Source: Rehmannia glutinosa (lineage: Eukaryota; Streptophyta; Magnoliopsida; Lamiales; Orobanchaceae). Taken from it: a stretch of DNA of 64,000 nt. The DNA lies in the NCBI GenBank assembly GCA_016081115.2, contig JABTTQ020002552.1, positions 186,001 through 250,000 of the forward strand, read 5' to 3'. Shown piece by piece: positions 11,431 to 22,567 of this stretch (the first letter of the stretch is position 1; every line of letters begins with the position of its first letter). Below the pieces are notes generated by a model that was given only the letters and a program-made list of their open reading frames with translations, was not told where the DNA came from and made no database searches. The position numbers and the translations under genes were made by a program.

Positions 11431-12344
11431 TTATGATCAAGTTCTAGTTTCGAATTATCACAATAATCAACAATTTCATCGGTACTCAAGTTGGATTTAG
11501 ATAAATCCCCTTTCATGCAATTAATATCCTCAACAAGAGTACTATTTTCTTTTTCAAGGTTTCTAACCTTGTCAAGTGTGGTGGTGTGAGCACATGATAG
11601 TGATTCATAGGAAGTAAATAAACTATCCTTTTCATTTTTCAAAACATTGAATTCCTTTTTCAAATTTTTGTACTTAACAAGTAAATTTTGGAATTCATTT
11701 TGAAGATCGTCAAAATCATTTTGCAAATCACTATAATCATTTTGAATAACAATATCATAGGAAGTAGAGGGTTTAAGACATACCTCGTTTTCTTCTTTGA
11801 TGCCCATAAGACAATGTTCAACTTGTTCATAGTTGGAAGTTGTAAGAGGCTTGTTCCTTAGATTTGACATTGTATCCCTTTGAGAAGTAGATGCTTTTGT
11901 TTGACTCCTTTCATTTGCAAATACTCCATAGATGGCTTCTAATTTTCGCCATACTTCATGTGCCGATCGAATTCCTACAATATGTTCATATTCCAAACTA
12001 GTAAGTGAACAATACAAAATATTGAGAGCTTTACCGTTTAAGGAGATGATTTTCTTCTCTTCATCATTTAGCTCTTTGAGGCCTTTGGAGATGTGTGGTG
12101 TGTTTTTCATCGGAATGTATTCTCCATTGATGACGATGTTCCAAATATCGAACCCGCAACCTTGTAAATAGCATTCCATTCTTTCTTTCCAAAATGTGTA
12201 ATTTTTGGAATCAAATAGTGGTGGCTTGGTGGTGGAGGTGCCGGTAAGATGAGCTTCGTTCGTAGCCGACGATCGTTCCTCTTCACTCGCGATGTGAAAC
12301 GAGCTTGCCAAAGAGTTTGGCTTTGATACCACTTGTAAGTCCAA
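11382..12344 (-). pseudogene. gag of Sr-B (N-terminal half, start lost)
   Basis: A 320-codon open frame similar to the Sr-C gag. Residues about 40-85 (PPLFDSKNYTFWKERMECYL, then GCGFDIWN) match the copia gag N-terminal region (DUF4219/UBN2 type). The middle of gag is deleted after LEAIYGVF, and a coiled-coil-like stretch follows (residues 205-290). The zinc knuckle is missing. Where Sr-C starts with ATG (MATNDVHL), Sr-B reads SSATNEAHL; the true start is lost and the open frame merely runs in from the primer site. Gag forms the particle in active elements; this copy is dead. Confidence 0.8.
12317..12331 (-). other. Primer binding site of Sr-B (tRNA-iMet type)
   Basis: The minus strand reads TGGTATCAAAGCCAA two bases after the LTR end. 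Plant initiator tRNA-Met pairs with TGGTATCAGAGC, so this is the usual copia primer site with one change. Confidence 0.85.
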
Positions 12345-12596
12345 GCGGTTACGATAATCTAGAGGGGGTTGAATAGATTATCTCCATTTTTTTCGATTTC
12401 GCCCTCTTTTTCGAACAAAACAAGCCAAGACAATAATAAGGTGCGGAATTTAAACAACACACGTCGATTTATAGAGGTTCAACCCACTTAGGGCCTAATC
12501 TTCTACCACCCCAGTATATCCGGGATGGATTTCAAAAAGAAAAAAGATTTTATTAATTACCAAAATTAATACAACACCAACATACAACAACACCTT

Positions 12597-12827
12597 GAAG
12601 AGCACCACACTCTTCTTTAACACCACCTTTGAGATTACCACAATCTCTTCTTGAAGATTACCACAATCTCCAACGGCACCTTGTGAAGATTACCACAATC
12701 TTCAACCTTGAAGAATACCAAATTCTTCAACACCTCAACAAGAAGATTACCACAATCTTCTTACACCTAACACCTAGATCACCCAAGTGTGTTCTTACCA
12801 CAAGAACACTCACAAGGATATCTTGTG
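12597..12827 (-). other. Stem-loop array in right Sr-B LTR
   Basis: Same seven-unit array as at 6607-6837, shifted by 5990 bp. The last unit (12786-12811) pairs GTGTTCTT with AAGAACAC around the loop. The left LTR has one substitution in that arm. Confidence 0.75.
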
Positions 12828-13045
12828 TTGAATGATGACCAAAAATCAAGATTACAACTCAATAATGGATAATACAATTTGAGTGCAAGTGTAATCAAGA
12901 AATGAAAGCCTAGACCTCAAGTTGTGAAAGTGATAAGCTAGGCAAATTACAACAAGAATTAAGACAATGTAAGAACAAGTGTATTCTTGAGTGTATCTTT
13001 TTGTGTTGTAGTTTTCTCTCATATAGTGTTGCTTCAATTCTTCCT

Positions 13046-13054
13046 CTATTTATA
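13046..13054 (-). promoter_or_regulatory. TATA box of Sr-B 5' LTR
   Basis: Sense strand TATAAATAG within TCTATAAATAGAGGAA, the classical plant core-promoter form. The stem-loop array lies about 220-450 nt downstream, so it would be in the transcript. Confidence 0.6.
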
Positions 13055-13813
13055 GAAGATGTCTTGTACATGATAGGCTCCTCTTGGGGACATGAATTCT
13101 GTAAAAAGTTGCAAGACAATTGAAGAAAAGAGCTGCTAGAAATCCATCCCACAAATCAAGGGAAAGTTGTCTGCTGTCAAACGGTCAGATTTTTGCTGTC
13201 AAACCAAGGAAGCGACCGTCGCACGAAATAGAGATTGAATTGAACATATCACGTTTTAACACGGGCGGCCGGGTCGACGTACACCTCGGCCGGTCGACGT
13301 CCCCCACAACCGGTCCACCACGACCAAAAAATGAGACAGGGAGTTCTGTTTCAATTTCATACGTTCAGGTACCGGTCGCCAGGGGTGCGACCGGTCGACG
13401 CCCTGGTCGACCGGTCGACCTGGCCATTTTTTTTTCCGTCTCATTTTTTGTTTCCAAATTCATCTTCAGGTACGGGTTTCCCTTTATGGCGACCGATCGA
13501 CCTCGAGACAGAAATGTTGTCCTATTTTAGTCGAAAATAAAACTCAAGAAATACTCCAAAAATTTAGTAAAAGCATTGTAAACCAATTGGGAGTATTTAG
13601 ACGACATTTTGAAACATAGTTTGAATGTAAAAATCAATGACACAAAATCATTAAATGTGTTGTCCAATTTTTTCGAAAATAAACTTGAGGAAATACTCCG
13701 GAAAATATTAAATCCATTTAAAAACATTTAGGAGTATTTGGACAACCTTTAAAAACATTCTTTTGGTATAAAAACAAAATCATCAAAATCATGATAAAAC
13801 CATTTATCAAACA

Positions 13814-13818
13814 CTTAA
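13814..13818. repeat. Target site duplication CTTAA of Sr-B (right copy)
   Basis: CTTAA directly after the right LTR, matching 6339-6343. Tk-A RNase H coding sequence resumes at once. Confidence 0.9.
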
Positions 13819-14158
13819 GACTTTTATGATCAGTAAAGACCGTGAATTCTGCCCAGTACAGATAGTGTCGCCATTTTTTTAGAGCAAACACAATCGCAGC
13901 CAACTCTAGATCATGGGTGGGATAGTTTGCTTCATATGGCTTAAGTTTTTGAGACGCATAAGCAACCACTTTACCATGTTGCATTAACACTGCGCCTAGT
14001 CCTTCCCTTGACGCGTCACTATAAACCACATAGTTCTCTAATCCTTCAGGAAGGGCTAACATCGGTGCAGTGGTGAGTTTATTCTTTAGTTCTTGAAAAC
14101 TAACCTCACACTTATCATCCCATATGAATTTAACATGTTTTTGAGTCAATTTTGTCAA
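13819..14158 (-). pseudogene. Tk-A RNase H domain, upstream part
   Basis: Minus-strand frame with VVYSDASREGLGAVLMQHGK and AYASQKLKPYEANYPTHDLE, then FTVFTDHKSLKCL. This is the RT-linked RNase H of Ty3-gypsy elements, with D, E and D residues visible. It is cut at 13814 by Sr-B and continues at 6342. RNase H removes RNA from the RNA-DNA hybrid during reverse transcription. Confidence 0.85.
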
Positions 14159-15120
14159 TGGGCCTGCAATTTAGAGAAGTCCTTAATGAATCTACGGTAA
14201 TACCCTACGAGTCCCAAGAGCGTCGTCGATATCATTTCTCGTTTGGTCATTTCCATTCTAGTACCGTTTGTACTTTCGATGGGTCCACTGCTATCCCTTT
14301 ACCAAAATGATATGGCCCAAAAATGCGACTTTACTAAGCCAGAATTCGCATTTACTGAATTTGGCATACAATTGATGTTGTCTTAAGGTCTCCAACACAA
14401 TCTTTGAATGTGTCCCGTGTTCCTCCCTTGACTTAGAGTACACGAGAATGTCGTCGATAAAAATTACGACGAATTGATCTAGATATGGCCTAAACACTCT
14501 ATGCATCAAATCCATAAAAGCTGTTGGAGCATTCGTTAACCCAAAAGGCATCACTACAAATTCAAAATGACCATATCGAGTTTGAAAGGCTGATTTAGGA
14601 ATATCTTCTTCCTTGATTCTTAGTTGATGATATCCTTGTTGTAAATCCAACTTTGAAAACACACTCTTCCCTTGAATTTGATCAAACGGTTCGTCTATTC
14701 GTGGTAAAGGATATTTATTTTTTATGGTAACATTATTAAGTTCTCGATAATCAACGTACAATCTTTTTTCTTTACAAACAGTACCGGGGCTCCCCAAGGT
14801 GATGTACTAGGTCGGATAAATCCTAGTTCGAGGAGCTTCTGTAACTGAGTTTTCAATTCTTGCAACTCTATTGGGGCCATCCGGTATGGTGTCTTAGCGA
14901 TTGGTGATGTACCCGACAAAATTTCAATAGTGAATTCAATTTCTCTATTCGGGGGTAGCAAAATGAGCTCTTCAAGAAATACATCAGGATAGTCTGACAC
15001 TATGGGTACCTCACAAATCTCCTTTTCGTTGTAGGGTTTATTGATAATATAAGCCAGGTATCCTCTTGTACCTTTTGCTATTGCTTTCCTGGCCTTGATG
15101 GCCGAAATAATCGGGACCAT
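14159..15120 (-). pseudogene. Tk-A reverse transcriptase
   Basis: Minus-strand reverse transcriptase in two overlapping frames (15120-14722 and 14797-14291). Motifs in order: VPIISAIKARKA linker, TPYRMAPIELQELK, VDYRELNNVTIKNKYPLPRI, FSKLDLQQGYHQLRI, FQTRYGHFEFVVMPFGLTNA and the catalytic FIDDILVYS. A frameshift lies where VLFVKKKD should lead into the VDYRELN block, and a second break lies between 14291 and 14158. The motifs are typical of chromovirus Ty3-gypsy RT. Confidence 0.88.
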
Positions 15121-15312
15121 CTTAACTCGTGTTTTTCCAGATATTAATACTTATGGTTTACCAGGAATACATAATCTTACTTCCTTTGTGTAACAATTCA
15201 TATTCGCATGATGTCGGGCTAACCAATCCATCCCCAAAATTACATCATAATCCAAAATTGGCAAGGCAATTAGATCCACAAAAAAAAAGCATTTCCAATC
15301 ATGACACCACAA

Positions 15313-15747
15313 TCACAAAAAAACAGAATTAGTTATCTGACTAGCTCCCATAGGAGTGACAATCTCTAATGAATATGGTAGCGATTCCATGCATGCATTC
15401 AGATTGTAGGTGAAGTGCGGTGCAACAAATGAATGCGTTGTGCCAGGATCTAGCAAAACTCTAGCAAGGTGATTAGGTACAAGAAGCGTATCTTCCACCA
15501 CGCCAGTTGATTCCTGGGCTACTTTCCCGTCTAGTGCAAACACTCGTCCTTGCATTTTGGGACGACCTCCACTATTGTTCTTAGCCATTGGATTTGGACA
15601 CTTCTTGAACAGGTGTTTGTAGCTCCCACATCGAAGACACCTCCCGAGCTTCCTCCAGCAAGCATCTAAAGTGTGTCCTGGCCTTTGGCAATGAGAACTG
15701 TTCGGTGGCACCGGTTGTTTACCCTTTCCGCTACCGTACCCATCCAT
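15313..15747 (-). pseudogene. Tk-A nucleocapsid zinc knuckle and aspartic protease
   Basis: The frame contains a CCHC knuckle (CLRCGSYKHLFKKC) preceded by a variant one (HCQRPGHTLDAC), then a retropepsin-like segment. The active site, D-S/T-G in working enzymes, reads LLDPGTTHSFVAPHF here, so the middle residue is Pro and the protease would be inactive even if expressed. The frame breaks near 15313 before reaching RT. Confidence 0.82.
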
Positions 15748-15749
15748 TG

Positions 15750-16578
15750 TTTCTGCTTCGATTGAATTAGCTTCGCAGGCTGTCCTCCAGAAGGGCCCTT
15801 TGAACTCCTAATATTCCCTTTATATTTGGGCTCCAACCGTGTTAATCCGCTTTCAATTCTTGCGGCGGCTGAACCGCCGACTTAAATGCGTAGTAATCTC
15901 GGTAGCCAATAGTTGTTTCTGCAATTCTAGTCTGAGGCCCCTAGTAAGCTTGTACAGCTTGTCCTCTTCTTCTTACACTAGTCCTGGTGCATACTTGGAT
16001 ATCCCTGGAATTCTGCTTCGTACTGAACAACTGACATTAATCCTTGCCTAAGACGGTTAAACTCGTCCCTATGCGCTTCCCGAACGACTTTAGAATGAAT
16101 CACATTTACGAAATTCCTGTACAAAATTTCCCCATGTCCTTTCAGTCCCATCTCGTGTCCATTTTTCCTCAACAATTCGCCACCAACTGCGAGCTGCCGC
16201 TTCTAGCCGAAATATAACCAAGGTAAGTTGTTGCTTTTCAGTGTGCTTCAGAGCAGCAAATATGCTCTCAATCTTTTCCAGCCAATCCTCGGCCTTTATG
16301 TCATCAGGTTCTCCTAGAAAGGGTGGTGGGTTAAATCGAAGGAATCTTTCCAGCACCTGATCATGAGTCCCGACAGCGGGACCGACAGGATGTTGCCCAC
16401 ATGAGTTTTACTGGTGCAAATACACCAACAATTGTTGTAGCACTTGAGTATTCAGATCTGGTTCTGCAGCAGGGTTAGGTGGATTTGGATGTTCTGGTTC
16501 CGGCATTTCGTTATGTAGAGGATATGGTTCGTATCTAGGATGCAAACGTGGGTGGCCCCTACCTCTTCGTTCATCCAT
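15750..16578 (-). pseudogene. Tk-A gag capsid
   Basis: The frame begins at ATG 16578 (MDERRGRGHP), chosen because it is the first Met downstream of the leader and keeps frame with the capsid. A stop lies near 16405. The Retrotrans_gag core follows at 16356-16090: FLRFNPPPFLGEPDD, DWLEKIESIFAAL, AARSWW. A frameshift leads to 16175-15978 (FNRLRQGLMSVVQYEAEF). The order gag, knuckle, protease, RT, RNase H, integrase is the gypsy order. Confidence 0.82.
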
Positions 16579-17560
16579 CAACTTAGAGTTACAAAGATGA
16601 AAGGTTGTTAGAATGTGTTATTATAATGTTATCAAATGTATACATTAACAATAACATATCACAACACGAAACAAAATCACAAAAGCGGGAACCTTGCCCT
16701 CACTTATATATATATATATATACCATACATAATTTTTTTTTTACAATGACAAAACATAGTTCAAAAGGCAACTATTCTAAGAAGATGCTAGCTAACTAGG
16801 TCAGTGTGACTATCATATACACTGCCTGTACAGTAATATAGACAAAACCTCAGCCCTACGCTGCAATCAAAACATATATACCCATCATATAATACAACTA
16901 ATCTACGGGTCTATCACTATGACCCCATCCAAGTCCACTTCCCACATCATCAAGTCATCATCAGAATCAGACTCCTCGAAAGGCTCCTCCTCAGAAGAGA
17001 AAGAAGGAACCACGGGAGATACGGTCAATCCAGATATAGCCGCGCAGAGACCTATCGCCCTCACCCTAATAGTTTCCCACACCTGCTCATACTATGCCTG
17101 AATTATGAGCAACTGCTGGGTCACCTGATCGCTCTGATAGTTGGGATCCTGTAAAGTCGCATGAGTCAGGGCGAGTTGCGCCTCCAACTGAAAAGTGTAC
17201 TATTGTTCTTGATAAAACAACTCTTGCATCTCATCGCTATGAGCAGAGTAATAGTCAACACGATTATCTAAGTACTGGACATGCTCAAGACAACGGGAGT
17301 GACCACTCGGTCCCATGGGGTCCATCCTACATGATGAACACCCCACCAGTCGAGAAACCAAAAGAGAAAACATAAGGCATACTAATCCACCGACCAACGA
17401 GATACGTAATCACCAATTCCTACGCAATTATAGGCCGACCCAAGAAGTAAAATAAAATAAAATAAATTAAAGTTATTAATATCAGGATCCAGTTGGGTTA
17501 TACGACCACATGCCGAAGATCATATCCTGGGTTTGCTTAGACGTAGTTTCCTACACCTAA
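16579..17560 (-). other. Tk-A leader between primer site and gag
   Basis: Non-coding internal leader of Tk-A, about 1 kb. It includes a (TA)n run near 16704-16721. Short open frames here are not gene-like. Confidence 0.55.
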
Positions 17561-17572
17561 GTTCTGATATCA
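17561..17572 (-). other. Primer binding site of Tk-A
   Basis: The minus strand reads TGATATCAGAAC, four bases after the LTR end. It differs by two bases from TGGTATCAGAGC, the complement of initiator tRNA-Met. Confidence 0.7.
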
Positions 17573-17576
17573 CTAC

Positions 17577-19703
17577 TATCACGCCCCGAATAATAATAAT
17601 CCAAACTAATAGATTAATAAAACATAAGTAAAGGTCATAAAAACTCAACTCCAGCACGGTTATAGGATACCAAATACAAATACTTACCTATCGCCTATTA
17701 CAAGCCAAAACAACTAAAGTCTAATATAATAGTAGGTTTCGATAATAGATACCAAAGTGGCTTATTACATGCCATGATCATAGTACTTAGAGAAAATTAA
17801 CATATATAAGCAGCCCGAGCCAATCCCCGGATTACTCTTGGATTGGGGTGTCCGGATCATCTTCATTATTTTCTGTAAATAATTTAGAAAAAGTGGGGTG
17901 AGCTAAACGAGCCCAGTGAGTGGGGTTGGGGAATGCAGAAAATTTTTAAGAAAATAATTTATGAAATCATGTATAAAGCATGTTATGTGCACAATGGAGG
18001 TGAAGTAGAGTAAATAGAATTTTCAAAAGATGAACCAAAATTTTATCAACTTACGACAAGTCATCAAAGTTTTCTGAAAGAAAAATAATATAATGGTGAG
18101 ATGCTACTCAGTATAAAGACAATGCCGACGTGGAATTTACACCGCACCATAATGTTCCGGTTCAAATCGATTTTAAAACGGACAAGGTTCTATGTCCCAT
18201 TTCAAAATCCAACGATCGGGATTCATAACGATAAAAGCAAGGCCAATGTGGAATAACACCGCACCTCATTGCGTTTTCCAACTCACCAGGCCGAAGCTTC
18301 CTGGCTCCTTTTTCCTCTCGAGTGGCTCGACGACTCTTTAACTGTGGTTTTAAACCCAGAGACCGTTATATTCCGGAATATACTAATACTACGACCCAAG
18401 TTCCATCACCGTCTCCGGCCCAACCAGAAAATGGGAATAGGCCCATGTGTAGTCGAGCAAACATCAATAGGCAACCTATTCGATTATTTGCCTAACCTAT
18501 ACATGCCGACACGACTCGATAGATGGTTTATAATTACAAAGAAATCATGTATCGTTTCTATACTAATTTATGTTGTGTACAAATAGTATAACAATCACAA
18601 TACAACAAATGGATTAAATAACGGATCATAACATAATTGAGGTTATTTAATCAATATACAATTTTTGCTCAAATATTTCTTTAGTGATTATATCTTCTAT
18701 TCATTATTTTCTGTATTTTTAATCAAGCTAATCCATCAACAGTTCTTTAAAAATGCAGTAACAATAAATTAAAACCTACTAAGCATGAATTTAACTAGAT
18801 TAGTTTTCTAATTGTCATGCAACCATACCCAAAAATAATCATAGTAATTTCAAATTAAACATGCAAACCATCTTTTGACTACTCATTTAAGTAACATCAA
18901 TTCATACAACTTCATGCTTTTAAATTTGTTTTAAGTAAAGAGTAAATAATACCCAAATAGAATTAAGATTGGCTTAAATTTTACCCACATGTTTTTTTGT
19001 TTGATGATCAAGAAGCTATGGCACCAAGAGTGACTCGGCTCCTACACGAAATTTCCAACACTATTTAGTCAAGTTATTTTTAACAATTAATATTAAGATT
19101 TCAGAATGTATATAGAATAACTACATAAAACAATCAAAATAGTTTATTGACATGCAAAGGTTCTTGGCATTATTCCTCAATCTTAAGGTGTAAACCTTAG
19201 TGGTTATTTTGGAATAGCCTCATTGAACCAAAAGACTAACAGAAATCTTAATAAACATATTATTTTAAAACAGTTTGAAAAAGAATATTTGTGATATATG
19301 GGAAATTATTAGATCAAGTGATTTTAATAACATGCAAAAGGGTCTAGGCAATTTTCCCTCAACCTTAAGGTAAAACCTTAGTGGTTTATTTGGGAGTAGC
19401 CTCATTGAACCCAAAAGAGAATAATATTTGGAAAATAAAGTTTAAAATTCGTAGTAAATTTATACAAAACAGTCCCTAAAAATATGAAAATAATCTAGAA
19501 AATAAATTTAAATTTTTAAATACAAAAAAAAACTACAAGAACAGCCACATAGCCCATAAGAAATAAATATTGAAAAATGTTTTAATTTTCGAAATAATTA
19601 ATTTAAAAAAATATATTTTATTATTATTGTTATTATTTTTAAAGAAAACATACCCTTTTTAAAAAAAATTCGAAATAAAAAAAATATACATATATATATA
19701 ACA
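17577..19703 (-). repeat. Right (5') LTR of Tk-A, truncated
   Basis: Starts TATCACGCCCCGAATAATAA (terminal TG changed to TA) and follows the left LTR to a TATATATATA tract at about 19690-19703, where viral sequence begins. The remainder of the LTR (equivalent of 3607-4617) is not found on the far side of the viral locus, so the end was deleted or lies beyond what I can align. Confidence 0.85.
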
Positions 19704-19722
19704 TTATTAGACTTCGGTCTAA

Positions 19723-19986
19723 TTGATTTTATTATTTTCAAAACAAATGACAAACTCTTGGAAGAAAGTTTTCTGGGAGAAAAACTTAAATCCATTGTTC
19801 AAAAATATCGATCCTCATTTCTTCCTGGATGAAGCCTGGGTTTGTGCCAATATTGAATCCAAATCTCCTGAATGGATTCAAAATAGATTTGAACCTGCCA
19901 AACATGTTATATTCCTAGAAGGTATTCTAGTTGAAGATCCCCCTTTTGATTCACACTTTCATGGATTTAGACTTCTAAGTTGGTAA
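19723..19986 (+). pseudogene. Unidentified viral ORF fragment at the left edge
   Basis: An 87-codon frame with protein-like composition (WKKVFWEKNLN, FFLDEAWVCANIE, HVIFLEGILVEDPPFD). It reads plus, opposite to the adjoining left arm, and shares the junction bases at 19963-19986. It is probably a third, inverted piece of the same or a related virus. I do not recognise the family. Confidence 0.35.
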
Positions 19987-20310
19987 TTTTTATCATTTCT
20001 GCTATTATACAGGTTATCAAGCAAAACTTGATGATCTTCTGCTAGCTTGTTACCGTGTGTACTACGAAAAGTAAGGTTACTTCTTGGGTATTGATGAAGT
20101 ATAGTATCTCCGAATTTGTAAGTAGGTCTGTTGACTGGGTCCATCTGCATCAAAATTGTAATTAATTTATTAAAAGGTAACTGTATTTTCTTAATGGATA
20201 AATTAGTGAAAAGTATGGTAGTTTTAATAGAATTATCAATTCTTTTGAATGAAATATTTTTTATATTTTCTAAATAAGAACTCTTTTCTCGTATGAGATT
20301 GTTAATGGTA
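19963..20310 (-). pseudogene. Fragment of viral linker/accessory region beyond the primer site
   Basis: The minus-strand frame (INNLIREKSSYLENIKN, PVNRPTYKFGDTILHQYP) matches the right arm at about 30535-30890. It directly follows the terminal primer site of the left arm, where a linear viral genome would start with ORF1 instead. This is a junction between two viral pieces. Confidence 0.6.
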
Positions 20311-20319
20311 TTGATACCA
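20311..20319 (-). other. Partial primer site at the end of the left arm
   Basis: The minus strand reads GGTCCCTGGTATCA and then jumps to ATACCATTAACAATC, which in the virus lies in the protease-RT linker. The left arm therefore runs from one primer site (27448-27462) to the next. Confidence 0.7.
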
Positions 20320-21032
20320 GGGACCACTAGGATCGTAGGGAGGAAAATAAACAAGAGAAAGAAGACATGATAGAAGAAATAAATAGACAGAAATGAAATG
20401 CAAAAAAATAACAAAGCATAAAAGAAATAAATATATATAATATATTTATATATTTATATATATATATATATATTATAATAAAGCATAAACGAAATATATA
20501 TATATATATATATATATTATACTAATTATATATTTATATATCATATATATACTAATTATATTTATATATATCTTGATAGAGTTACCCCCAGTTTCTCTCA
20601 AGGATACTTTTGCAAGGGTCCCCACGGATCAAGTAAGAACAAGGAATTTATAAGATTAGGCGGTTAAATCGACCATGTACATGAATTGAAAGACAAGAAT
20701 TTAAAGACAAAATTAAAACTTAGGCGGTTAAACCGACCATGAACATGAATTTAAAAAGACATAATATTAAATCAAACCTTTTACAGATTTTGGAATTTAC
20801 ACCTTCATACAATGCTTCCTTGGAGATGGAAGCTAGATCTTCAAAAACTAAAAACTAAAAATTGAAGTTTGCCTAAAGACAATTGAAAGCTTCTCTAAAA
20901 AATATTTCGGAATTTGAAAAGTTTCTAAAACTAAGGAAAATGGAAAGGATTTGCACTTGGAGAGCTTTTCTTGAAGTTTTCTTTCTTGCTTTGGATGCTA
21001 AAAAACTTGCCTTCATTGTGAGGGGGATCCCC
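20320..21032 (-). other. Viral leader of left arm
   Basis: The region between promoter and primer site corresponds to the caulimovirid RNA leader. It holds long AT dinucleotide stretches (about 20420-20580), and the word AAAGCATAAA(A/C)GAAATA occurs twice. The inverted counterpart is 31884-32343 plus 40830-41035. Confidence 0.65.
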
Positions 21033-21157
21033 CCTTTTTATAGATTTTTCTAAGGATTTTTTAGAAATATTTTAGGTTTTACCTTTCTGATAAAGAACTC
21101 TGATGCCACTGCCTTTACATCATGCAAAGATCTTTGCCGACATCAAATTGCTACAGT
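21033..21157 (-). promoter_or_regulatory. Viral promoter of left arm
   Basis: The sense strand has CTATAAAAAGGGGGGATCC (TATA at 21033-21042) and one ACTGTAGCA word at 21149-21157. By position, just after the last ORF and before the leader, it is the equivalent of the caulimovirus 35S promoter. The stretch between these elements differs wholly from the right arm. Confidence 0.65.
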
Positions 21158-21197
21158 ACTTTCGATTTTTTTTTTAAATATATATTTACAAATATAT

Positions 21198-22567
21198 TTA
21201 CATTCCACTTTTCCCAAATAAGGGGTCATTATCATCTGCTAAATGTATGGAAATATCTTCAGAAGCTGAAGAGGATGATGAATTCTTTGTAGTGTATTTA
21301 GACAGGATGGCCTGCATTTCTTCTAGAGTTTTTGCTGATGCAAGCGTAGTTGCCATCTGGGATTTATGTGCTAGGAATTCTGACTGTTGTGGTGTTTGAA
21401 ATGTTTTTGGAATCTGTGGAGAAGCATTGTCTTAACTTGTAATCCAGTTTTGGACGTTTGTTGCAGAAAGGCTAGGTGGAATATTGAACTTGTCCCACCA
21501 TTTTATTTTGAATCGTCGTTCGATCAATGGAGTTTTGTTATCAGTATATTCAACTGTCCATGAAAGAACCCATGGAAGATAGAATATTGAACAAAACAGG
21601 GATAATGGTTGGAATTTTTGTTCTTCCGATAAGGGTTTGTACTGGGTTTTGAAAATGTTGAAGGAATTTTGAACAGATGGTTTCAGGATTTCAGATGATG
21701 ATCCGAAACAATCCCACCATGAAGCCCACCATGCTGGAAATTGTTTGGTGTTGCATTCTCTAGTATCAAAATAAAAAAGCCATGTGTGTTTTGTTTTTGA
21801 TTTTGTATAAGAAAGGAATTGTACGAGGCTTGATGATAATCCCAGTAATTGAAAGGGGTTTTGAAGAAATTACTTGTTTTAAATTCTTCTGGAAAATAAA
21901 GGGATTTGGAAAGGTTATGTCCCCATTCTGCTGGAGCAATGACTTTAGAAATTTTACAAGTAGAATACGCGGGATGTTCATCTGTTTCATGGAGAAAGAA
22001 GTGTTTGTAAGTGGCAGAATCTGTAATTTCAAGAATGGCTTGATAGTATTGAGGAGTTTTGGTGGTTTCCCAAGGTTTGTAAAACCATCCTTTTCCAAAG
22101 TATTTCTGGAGGGTTTGAAAAGGATCTTTTTCATGGAAATCTCTTTCAACATTTATGATATTTTGCCATTGAGGTTTTATGAAAAAGTTTGAGGAAGGTT
22201 TTAAAGATTCTTGCTACAATGAAATTTGAGAATTTGAGAAACCAGGATTAGAAAGAGTTTTTGAGGAATCACTAGATTTAGAAATAGCTTGAAAGGTATT
22301 TGAAATAGTAAGTGGCCTAGAAGAAGTTTCACCTGGGCATTTTTTCTGCTGTACTTTAGTTAAGGCCATTTTGACCTCTGGCGTTTCAAGAAGAACTTCA
22401 AGAATTTGAAGTCTTTTTTCGAGATCAGTAGTTACTTGTTTTTGTACCTGGATTTTGGATTGGGCGGTATCTCTAAATTCTTCTTCTTCTTTGACTACGG
22501 CATCGTACCATGATTTTGGTTTTCCGGAATCAATTGGCTTTTTACCTTTATCCTTTTTGGGTGGCAT
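21198..22567 (-). pseudogene. Viral ORF downstream of RT (W-rich, unassigned)
   Basis: Starts at ATG 22567 (MPPKKDKGKK), overlapping the end of the RT/RNase H frame by 20 nt, and can be followed to TAA at 21198. The N terminus is Lys-rich with a coiled-coil-like stretch. The middle has KYFGKGWFYKPWE and HPAYSTCKISKV; the C-terminal half has WWASWWDCFG and IKWWDKFN; the end is Ser/Asp-rich. An in-frame TAG lies at about 22212 and a frameshift near 21775. The position fits the ORF that encodes a transactivator in some caulimovirids, but I see no clear motif for that. Product unassigned. Confidence 0.6.

Larger units (their letters stand above)
12334..13813 (-). repeat. Right (5') LTR of Sr-B
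   Basis: 1480 bp, TGTAAGTCC to TTATCAAACA, followed by the duplicated target CTTAA. It carries the same stem-loop array (12597-12827), with the last stem fully paired here. It has a sense-strand TATAAATAG box at 13046-13054, and U3 palindromes including the perfect 16-bp GGTCGACCGGTCGACC at 13405-13420. It differs from the left LTR mainly in the CG-rich U3 part. Confidence 0.9.

Noticed and set aside
13120..13540. Plus-strand frames of 136 and 69 codons
   Set aside because: They are produced by the CG-rich palindromic U3 of the Sr-B LTR and are not conserved in frame in the other LTR.
16605..17101. Short frames in the Tk-A leader
   Set aside because: No motif and no counterpart; the region is non-coding leader by position.
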